From the NCBI GenBank assembly GCA_031255735.1, contig JAIRRY010000004.1, forward strand, positions 1 through 53,384: a DNA stretch of 53,384 nt, in the 5' to 3' direction. Shown piece by piece: positions 1 to 6,766 of this stretch. The translations under genes and the position numbers were made by a program. Origin of the DNA: Candidatus Nomurabacteria bacterium (lineage in GTDB: Bacteria; Patescibacteriota; Saccharimonadia; Saccharimonadales; Saccharimonadaceae). Below the pieces are notes generated by a model, which saw nothing but the letters and a program-made list of their open reading frames with translations, was not told the origin of the DNA and made no database searches. Numbering within the stretch: position 1 is the stretch's first letter; each line of letters begins with the position of its first letter.

Positions 1-208
1 GTGATTTATTACTTATTACTTATTTATTAAACTTAATCGTCTAATATCTGTACGAATCGTTACTAATTACTTAGCTTTGATTCTATTGCCATTGTATCAC
101 ACCTTATGGTAATTGTCAATAGTATTATACTAAAATTGTGGTTGTGTATAATTTGTTGGGGGAGGGGTGAAAGTAAAATACCCACGAAAAGTGAGTATCT
201 TACCTTGG

Positions 209-282
209 TACGCCCGATATGATTCGAACATACGACCTTTGGCTCCGCAAGCCAACGCTCTATCCAGCTGAGCTACGGGCGC
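209..282 (-). tRNA. tRNA-Arg, anticodon GCG
   Basis: Reverse complement GCGCCCGTAGCTCAGCTGGATAGAGCGTTGGCTTGCGGAGCCAAAGGTCGTATGTTCGAATCATATCGGGCGTA folds as a cloverleaf; anticodon loop TTGCGGA; TTCGAAT T-loop. Confidence 0.93.
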
Positions 283-471
283 ATACCATAAATGCCCGCT
301 CATTGTAGCAGATAACAGAGAGTTTGTGAAGTGAAGCAAAAGTGGCGCCTAAGCTAAGCTAAACTAAAGCTGGAACAATTGTGGTTCTTGTTATATTAGA
401 ATCAGTAGTGAGATTAATGCACTCACAGCCGCGCACGACGGTTTGAAGCGTGCTAAAATGGTTGTACGACC

Positions 472-494
472 ATGGAGAGGTGGCCGAGTGGTTG
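472..494 (+). repeat. 5' fragment duplicate of tRNA-Ser(CGA)
   Basis: atggagaggtggccgagtggttg is identical to 639..661 and then diverges. Confidence 0.9.
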
Positions 495-640
495 GCGTAG
501 CCGAACGAAGCCAGATGAAAGCTTGCTTTTAATCTGGCGAGGAGGCGAAGGAGCGAAGGCCTTGGCCGTAGCGATAGGAGCACGAAGTGCGCCTGTTTAT
601 TTTTGTGTGTAGCGTTATGAGATAGTATAATTACGTTTAT

Positions 641-728
641 GGAGAGGTGGCCGAGTGGTTGAAGGCGCACGACTCGAAATCGTGTATGCGGCAACGTATC
701 GGGGGTTCGAATCCCCCCCTCTCCGCCA
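641..728 (+). tRNA. tRNA-Ser, anticodon CGA, encoded CCA
   Basis: GGAGAGG...CCTCTCC acceptor, CACGA-CTCGAAA-TCGTG anticodon arm, long variable arm, GGGGGTTCGAATCCCCC T-arm, genomic CCA. Confidence 0.95.
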
Positions 729-735
729 GGAAGGA

Positions 736-782
736 CTACTTAGGCCATTTTTGGCCTAAGTAGGGCTTCTCGACAGAGAAGC
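736..782. repeat. Two tandem perfect hairpins downstream of tRNA-Ser
   Basis: CTACTTAGGCCA-TTTT-TGGCCTAAGTAG (736-763) and GCTTCTC-GACA-GAGAAGC (765-782). Confidence 0.85.
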
Positions 783-826
783 GGTGGATTCGAGCCGGGT
801 TCGGGCGAAGCGTTGCGCTAGCAACC

Positions 827-850
827 ATCCCCCCCTCTCCGCCAGGAAGG
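827..850 (+). repeat. 3' fragment duplicate of tRNA-Ser(CGA)
   Basis: atccccccctctccgccaggaagg is identical to 711..734. Confidence 0.9.
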
Positions 851-895
851 GCTAATCAGTAGATGTTGTGATATCTATAAAATTAAGGAGTTACG

Positions 896-1276
896 ATGCA
901 AGATTCAATTTTTACCAAGATTATTAAGGGCGAAATTCCAGCCGCTAAGGTGTATGAAGATGACGATGTGGTTGCATTCCTTGATATTATGCCTGAAACA
1001 CCTGGCCACACCTTAGTGGTTCCAAAAGTGCAGGTTGATAAGTTTTACGATTTAAATGACAAAGATTACACTAACCTGTTTAATGTAGTTAAGAAGTTAG
1101 CTACTCATATGGAGCAAGTGCTAGGCCAGCGTACATTGGTTAAAATAATTGGCACCGACGTGCCACACGCCCATGTACACCTTATCCCATTCAATCCTAA
1201 CTACGATAAGAACCGTGAACTCACCCAGGCCAAGCCTGAAGAGCTCGCTGCCATGGCCGAAAAACTTAAGCTTTAA
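896..1276 (+). CDS. HIT family protein
   Basis: 126 aa; HVHLIP HIT motif (PHAHVHLIPFNP), N-terminal DSIFTKIIKGEIPA typical of the HIT/PKCI family. Confidence 0.95.
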   Translation: MQDSIFTKIIKGEIPAAKVYEDDDVVAFLDIMPETPGHTLVVPKVQVDKFYDLNDKDYTNLFNVVKKLATHMEQVLGQRTLVKIIGTDVPHAHVHLIPFNPNYDKNRELTQAKPEELAAMAEKLKL

Positions 1277-1329
1277 TAGATAGATGTATAGCCGGGTTTT
1301 CAAGCCCGGCCGCAAAGGTGCTCTACTTT

Positions 1330-1632
1330 TTATTTATTGTTTGTTTCACCCTTCCCCTCTTGTTCGATTGGCTGGCTTGTTAAGTGCCATAGTTTGCACA
1401 CTTTACAATAATACGGGTAAAGATCTATACCGTATTTCTTCGTCAGCCATTTCGCTGCTCTCGCAGCTTTAACTAGGCTCTTATACCCTAACTTAGACTT
1501 TCTTGCACACGGGCAATACTGTCTAGGGTTAGGGTTCTTGCTCTGCTCTCGCCACCTCCGCTTATGCTCGTAGTCTTGGAGCCGGAGCCTTCTATTACTC
1601 TTACCTTTTGGGTCCTTTTTATGCTTTTGCAT
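1330..1632 (-). CDS. Small putative zinc-finger-like ORFan, hairpin-dense
   Basis: 100 aa; CPC...CKVC cysteine pattern, YYCKVCKLWHLTS; perfect SD aaaggaggtgatg upstream. Confidence 0.7.
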   Translation of the reverse strand: MQKHKKDPKGKSNRRLRLQDYEHKRRWREQSKNPNPRQYCPCARKSKLGYKSLVKAARAAKWLTKKYGIDLYPYYCKVCKLWHLTSQPIEQEGKGETNNK

Positions 1633-1706
1633 GCACCATCACCTCCTTTGCATGCTTCAAAAAAGGGTTGCTTACATATTACTCGCTCTTTGGCTATAAT
1701 AAAAGC

Positions 1707-2156
1707 ATGATTACTATAGTATCTGTAGGTAAGAAGCATGAATACGAGGCCGCGGTAGAAGCTTACCAGAAACGCTTGAGAGCGCCGTTTAATGTAAGAT
1801 GGGTTCTGATTCCAAATTCGCCCGAAAATGGTGCAGGGGCGCAAAAAACCGAGTCACAGGCCATTTTTAAGGCCGTGAAGCAGTCTGATCTCGTGATTTT
1901 GCTTGATGAACGCGGTGAAATGATCACATCACCCGAATTTTCGCGCTTACTCTCTAACAGTTTTGCAGGTACCGTACCTGCAAAGATAGTAATTGGCGGG
2001 GCGTATGGTGTGAGTGATGAGCTGCGAAAACGGGCTGATAAGGTGGTCAGTTTTGGTCGCATGGTAATGCCCCATCAGCTAATGCGCCTGGTTTTGATTG
2101 AGCAACTTTATCGTGCGCAAACTATCGCTGGTGGTCACCCGTATCACCACAGTTAG
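1707..2156 (+). CDS. rlmH: 23S rRNA (pseudouridine1915-N3)-methyltransferase RlmH
   Basis: MITIVSVGKK...IGGAYGVSDELRKRAD...MPHQLMRLVLIEQLYRAQTIAGGHPYHH C-terminus is diagnostic; start refined to 1707. Confidence 0.95.
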   Translation: MITIVSVGKKHEYEAAVEAYQKRLRAPFNVRWVLIPNSPENGAGAQKTESQAIFKAVKQSDLVILLDERGEMITSPEFSRLLSNSFAGTVPAKIVIGGAYGVSDELRKRADKVVSFGRMVMPHQLMRLVLIEQLYRAQTIAGGHPYHHS

Positions 2157-2181
2157 CCTTATACGAAGTTTTATAGGTAAC

Positions 2182-4842
2182 CTATGTGATATTCGATAGT
2201 TCGTTGATTAGTTTACTGGCTATCTGTTCTTTTTCGGTCAGGCTGTCTTTGCTTTCTTGCACGAGCCGAGCAGGGGCTTTTTGGGTGTAACTTTCGTTAG
2301 CCAAACGGGCTTTAAGAGCTGAAACTTCGTTCTGGATAGTTTTGAGCCGCGCCTCGAGGTCGGCCTTGTAGGTTTTGATGGTTTTTTGGTCAATGTCGAG
2401 CCACACTTCGCGGCCAGTGGTAGCCAGGTGTAAGCCCTGTGGCTTACTCACCTGCTCGATCTCGCTCAGACGAGTTAAGAATTTCACTAATTCGCGGTTA
2501 TTCTCGATGAGGTTATCATCTTTGTAAAGTAGTTTCTTCTTGCCGCTAGGCAGCTCGTTTAAGGTTAAACGCAGTTCGCTAACCAACTGTTGTAGCTGTT
2601 CAAATTCGGCCGCTTTCTCTTTGTTGTAGGCTGGTAGTTGCTGCCAAGTTTCGGTGCACAGCACGCTATCAGTCCAGCTTAGATTTTGCCAGATAGTTTC
2701 GCTCACAAACGGTGCGAAGGGGTGGATTAGTTTTAAACAAAACTCTAGCACGGTGGCCATCAAGTCTGGCGAATTACCCATTTTGCTCGCCTCGATATAC
2801 CAGTCGGCTACGTCGTTCCAAACTACGCGGTAAACCTCTTCAGCGGCTTCAGCGAATCGATAATGGGTAATATCGGCGTCAATTTTGCGCTTAGAGGCCG
2901 CTAAACGGCCCACTAGCCAGTTTTCTGCCAGTGAGATGGGTCCATCATCAACTTTGCTCTTCGTGGGCTTAAAATCGTCTCCTAGCGTGCTTTGCACAAA
3001 GCGCGCAATATTCCACAGCTTATTACACAGGTTACGCCCAGCAATCACTTTGCTTAGGCTGAAAGCCTGATTTTGCCCCGCCGAGCGGCTAGACACGATA
3101 CCTAAACGGAAGGCGTCTGAACCGTATTCAGCGATAATTTCCATCGGGTTTATCACATTTCCCTTGCTCTTACTCATTTTTTGGCCGTGCGCGTCGAGCA
3201 CCAAACCGTGCAAGTACACGTGCTTAAACGGCACTTGGTCGGTGCAGTATAGCCCTAGCATTATCATGCGGCTAACCCATGGGAACAAGATGTCGGCGGC
3301 GGTTTCCATAACGTCTAGTGGGTAGAACCGCGACAGAGAGCTCGCGGGTCCTGCCGCTCGGTCCGCCCCTAAAATCGCTTCGCTTTGCGAAGAACGATTT
3401 TGGGGGCTGCCCCGCCTCGCGTCACCCGCTTTATCAAGGTTCGGGTCGCTGTCTAGGTAATCTGTCGTGATGAACGGCCACTGGCCGCTAGAAAACCAAG
3501 TGTCAAGCGTATCGTTATCGCGGGTGTAGGTTACGCCGTTAACCTCGATAGTTTCTTGTTCTACGCGGTCGTCAAAAATCCACTCGCCAGCTTCACTTTT
3601 GAACATAGGGATTGGTATACCCCAAGGTATCTGGCGGCTAATATTCCAGTCTTTCAGGTTTTCAAGATAACGAATTAATACGCTACCTTTACTAGCGGGC
3701 GTGAACTTGATTTCACCATTTTCGAGAGCTTCTATGGCGCGTTTAGCTAGAGGCTTAACATTTACAAACCACTGATCCATCACCATAGGCTCAATGATGC
3801 TGCCACATTTGTAGCAATGGCCAACACTATGTATTAACTCCTTATCTTCACGTGAAAGAGCGCCAGATTCAAGATCTTTTAGTACCTTTTCGCGAGCCTC
3901 TAGCACGCTTAAGCCCGCATAACTTTCGCCAGCTTCGCGAGTCATCTTGCCATCTAGCCCTATTACTTGAATTAGTGGTAGGTTGTGTCGCTCGCCCACC
4001 TCAAAGTCGTTGGGGTCGTGAGCAGGCGTAATTTTTACCGCACCTGTGCCGAACTCCATATCCACATATTCATCGGTGATAATCGGAATTTCACGGTTGG
4101 TTAGCGGCAGTTTCACAGTTTTACCAACTAGGTGTTTGTAGCGTTTATCCTTGGGGTGCACGGCTACGGCGGTGTCGCCCAGCATAGTTTCAGGACGAGT
4201 AGTGCTTACGATGATCTCGCCTTCCCCGCTACTTAGGGGGTAAGCGATATCCCATAAGCGGCCTTTTTCATCTTTATGGTCAACCTCAATGTCGGCGAAG
4301 CTAGTTTGGTGAGTTGTGCAGTAGTTAACGATTTTCTCACCTCTGTAAATCAGGCCGTCGCTCCACATTTTTTGAAAAGTTTTATAAACGGTTTTAATCA
4401 CCTTTTCGTCGAGTGTGAATACTAGGTCACTCCAAGAGCAACTTGCTCCTAAAGCACGTAGTTGCAGCTCCATGTCGCCCCGCTTGGCGTGCACAAAATC
4501 CCATACTTGGGCGTATAATTCCTCTCGTGAAAAATTGAAACGGCTCGTGCCTGCTTTTTCGAGTTCCCTTTCGTACACCACCCAGGTTTCAAAACCTGCG
4601 TGATCAGCACCAGGTATCCAGATGGTATCTCGCCCTGCTAATCTGTGGTGGCGAGTTAGGATGTCTTCTAAAGCCGTAACTAAGCCGTGGCCAATATGGA
4701 GGTTGCCATTGGCGTTTGGCGGTGGCATAACAATGCTATATGGCTCACCTTTACCGCTAGGCTCAAAGCTCTCCTCGCCTTCCCATAAGGCGTAGGCTAC
4801 GGGTTCATATTCGTTGGGTTCATAGGTTTTTGCAAATTTCAT
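2182..4842 (-). CDS. valS: Valyl-tRNA synthetase
   Basis: 886 aa; PPPNANGNLHIGHGL, GADHAGFETWVVYERELEKAG, KMSKSKGNVINP, C-terminal coiled coil. Confidence 0.97.
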   Translation of the reverse strand: MKFAKTYEPNEYEPVAYALWEGEESFEPSGKGEPYSIVMPPPNANGNLHIGHGLVTALEDILTRHHRLAGRDTIWIPGADHAGFETWVVYERELEKAGTSRFNFSREELYAQVWDFVHAKRGDMELQLRALGASCSWSDLVFTLDEKVIKTVYKTFQKMWSDGLIYRGEKIVNYCTTHQTSFADIEVDHKDEKGRLWDIAYPLSSGEGEIIVSTTRPETMLGDTAVAVHPKDKRYKHLVGKTVKLPLTNREIPIITDEYVDMEFGTGAVKITPAHDPNDFEVGERHNLPLIQVIGLDGKMTREAGESYAGLSVLEAREKVLKDLESGALSREDKELIHSVGHCYKCGSIIEPMVMDQWFVNVKPLAKRAIEALENGEIKFTPASKGSVLIRYLENLKDWNISRQIPWGIPIPMFKSEAGEWIFDDRVEQETIEVNGVTYTRDNDTLDTWFSSGQWPFITTDYLDSDPNLDKAGDARRGSPQNRSSQSEAILGADRAAGPASSLSRFYPLDVMETAADILFPWVSRMIMLGLYCTDQVPFKHVYLHGLVLDAHGQKMSKSKGNVINPMEIIAEYGSDAFRLGIVSSRSAGQNQAFSLSKVIAGRNLCNKLWNIARFVQSTLGDDFKPTKSKVDDGPISLAENWLVGRLAASKRKIDADITHYRFAEAAEEVYRVVWNDVADWYIEASKMGNSPDLMATVLEFCLKLIHPFAPFVSETIWQNLSWTDSVLCTETWQQLPAYNKEKAAEFEQLQQLVSELRLTLNELPSGKKKLLYKDDNLIENNRELVKFLTRLSEIEQVSKPQGLHLATTGREVWLDIDQKTIKTYKADLEARLKTIQNEVSALKARLANESYTQKAPARLVQESKDSLTEKEQIASKLINELSNIT
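3344..3429. repeat. Palindromic segment inside valS (in-frame insertion)
   Basis: GCGGGT...GCCCC-T-AAAATCG-CTTCGC-TTT-GCGAAG-AA-CGATTTT-G-GGGGC...ACCCGC; encodes an extra segment between ITTDYLD and FYPLDVMETAADILF. Confidence 0.8.
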
Positions 4843-4878
4843 AAATTAAGGATTATTATATCAGATAAATATAAGCAG

Positions 4879-4899
4879 AAGGGCGCATTCAGCGCCCTT
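4879..4899. terminator. Intrinsic terminator-like hairpin between the small ORF 4908-5099 and valS
   Basis: AAGGGCGC-attca-GCGCCCTT. Confidence 0.7.
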
Positions 4900-4907
4900 G
4901 TTCTCCG

Positions 4908-5099
4908 CTACCTACCATAATACATTAATGGTGGTAGTGGTAATAGCACTTGTTCGGCGGAGTTTCTCGCCTTTTTAGTGCTACGAATCTTAGATTTGGC
5001 ATCTGGTAACACGGGACTGGGACTGGGACGCCTTAGTCGGCATCTCATATATCCCTGTCTTTGTTCTTCCCTGTTCTTAATGTCGTCTTTCTCTTTCAT
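4908..5099 (-). CDS. Small basic ORFan, hairpin-dense
   Basis: MKEKDDIKNREEQRQGYMRCRLRRPSPSPVLP...; SD ggaggtacattATG; start refined to 5099. Confidence 0.5.
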   Translation of the reverse strand: MKEKDDIKNREEQRQGYMRCRLRRPSPSPVLPDAKSKIRSTKKARNSAEQVLLPLPPLMYYGR

Positions 5100-5300
5100 A
5101 ATGTACCTCCGCATTTTCAACAGAACACGAAACTAGCCCTATGCTAGTCCATCTGTAGTATATCACTTTAGTATAATTCATCAATAGTTAACTAACTTCT
5201 CACGTGAAAAGCTAATATGTGGCTTATGCTTGCAGAATCGGTAGAATCGGCTTACGATAGCTACGAAACTGTTGAGAGAGTGGTTTAGTAGGAGGAAAAA

Positions 5301-5600
5301 ATGCTAAAAGATGATATTGTGCTTGTAAGCACAAAAGGAAATCAGACTAGAGAGCAGATAACGACAGTGTCTGCTATCAGAATGACACTGAAGTTGGTCT
5401 ATGACATTATGAAAAAATACAATTACAATGCCATCGAACAGATGGCAGCGTACTTGTTGTCTGATGACCCTAGATATATTTCAATATGTGACGATGCTAG
5501 AGGTATAATGCTCAACCTCAGGCATCGTTATGGACGCAATGGCATATTAGAGATTGTCATTAAAGATTACCTTGATTTGAAACAGGACCTAGATCCTTGA
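5301..5600 (+). CDS. Hypothetical protein, hairpin-dense
   Basis: 99 aa ORF with strong SD (aggagg) 8 nt upstream and a terminator downstream. Confidence 0.7.
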   Translation: MLKDDIVLVSTKGNQTREQITTVSAIRMTLKLVYDIMKKYNYNAIEQMAAYLLSDDPRYISICDDARGIMLNLRHRYGRNGILEIVIKDYLDLKQDLDP

Positions 5601-5611
5601 GTAATCTACTC

Positions 5612-5646
5612 GAGCTGCCTTCAACTCTCTCAGGCAGCTCACTTTT
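5612..5646. terminator. Terminator hairpin
   Basis: GAGCTGCC-ttcaactctctca-GGCAGCTC followed by ACTTTTTT. Confidence 0.8.
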
Positions 5647-6673
5647 TTATCAATTTGCGAAGTTTGCGGTTAGCAGCGCGCAGGTGAGTGAAAGCTCGAT
5701 AGCGGGCTTTTTTAAGTGGTAAGTCCCAGGTGCCGAGATGGTTGCGCGGTTCGCCGCCAAAAGACTTCTTGAATTTAGTGAAGCCGTACCAAGGGTGATG
5801 CGGGTCGGCGCTCTCGGTGATGCCGTAAAAGTCGAAAGTTTTTAGGCCTTTATCCTTGGCGTCTATTATCATTTGAGCGAGCAAAGCAGTGCCAGCACCT
5901 AGTTTGCGATGTTCGTGGTCGGCCGCGCCGTGGGCATAGTAGCGGGTGGTGGGGGAGTCGTAGACTAAAGCGGCAGCGATAATAGCGGGTGCGCTCTCCG
6001 AATCGTCACTTCCGCTAACGTTCCTCATCCCTGTCGTTACGGTGTTCGTCAATCCGCTTTTCTCTTGAGAAAAGATGCTCGCTGAAGTGAGATTTGGATC
6101 GTTCAATACTGCGTAGTAGAGGATCGCGCCTGCCTCGCTCATCTGTTTGCTAAGATAAGTTGCCGAATGGGTGTTGATTTTGTTATGTGTGGCGACGCCT
6201 GCAAGCAGGGAAGTCAGATAGACGATCTTTTTAGTATTAGATGTGTGGTGAATGGTGATACTTTTGCTCTTGTAGGTGTTGAACAGATTGCGATTATTTT
6301 GCTTCATACCTGCCAAAATAGCCTCGCGGGATTGCTCAAGGTTTAAAACCCAGGTGTGCTCGGGGTTTATCTCTTTGATACGTACAAACCCTTCATATTC
6401 AAGCGTAGAAGCGCTTACGCCGTTTGTAGGCTCAATTCTGATAAATAGCACGTCTTGCTGGTGCGCAAGGCTCTTAAGTGCCTTTAGTGCGCCCTGAAAG
6501 GTATTGTCATCTTGCGAGGTAGGCCCATAAGGTAAGTACAGATAACTACCAAACGGGGTAGTTTCAAGTGTTGCCAGAAAGCCCCAACCACTACCGCTAT
6601 CTTCAAAAACCTGCTTTCCCAGGCTCTCTTGGAATTTTTTCCAACTTTCAGATTGCAAAAAATGCTTTTCCAT
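5639..6673 (-). CDS. FemAB/FemX-type peptidoglycan interpeptide-bridge aminoacyltransferase
   Basis: ESWKKFQESLG..., YLYLPYGPT, GMKQNNRNLFN, HGAADHEHRKLGAGTALLAQMIIDAKDKGLKTFDFYGI; start refined to 6673. Confidence 0.85.
   Translation of the reverse strand: MEKHFLQSESWKKFQESLGKQVFEDSGSGWGFLATLETTPFGSYLYLPYGPTSQDDNTFQGALKALKSLAHQQDVLFIRIEPTNGVSASTLEYEGFVRIKEINPEHTWVLNLEQSREAILAGMKQNNRNLFNTYKSKSITIHHTSNTKKIVYLTSLLAGVATHNKINTHSATYLSKQMSEAGAILYYAVLNDPNLTSASIFSQEKSGLTNTVTTGMRNVSGSDDSESAPAIIAAALVYDSPTTRYYAHGAADHEHRKLGAGTALLAQMIIDAKDKGLKTFDFYGITESADPHHPWYGFTKFKKSFGGEPRNHLGTWDLPLKKARYRAFTHLRAANRKLRKLIKK
5998..6097. repeat. Nested palindromic segment inside the femX-like gene (in-frame insertion)
   Basis: Outer arms CCGAATCGTCACTTCCGC / GCTGAAGTGAGATTTGG; inner hairpins TAACG..CGTTA and CTTTTCTC-TT-GAGAAAAG. 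Confidence 0.8.
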
Positions 6674-6720
6674 TACACCTATTTTACCACTATTCAACTT
6701 GGTGGTGTTAACCACATTAC

Positions 6721-6752
6721 ACATATGAACTATTCACATATTGTTCATATGT
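6721..6752. promoter_or_regulatory. Perfect 10-bp inverted repeat between tsaD and the femX-like gene
   Basis: ACATATGAAC-tattcacatatt-GTTCATATGT. Confidence 0.6.
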
Positions 6753-6766
6753 ATTTCATATGACGT

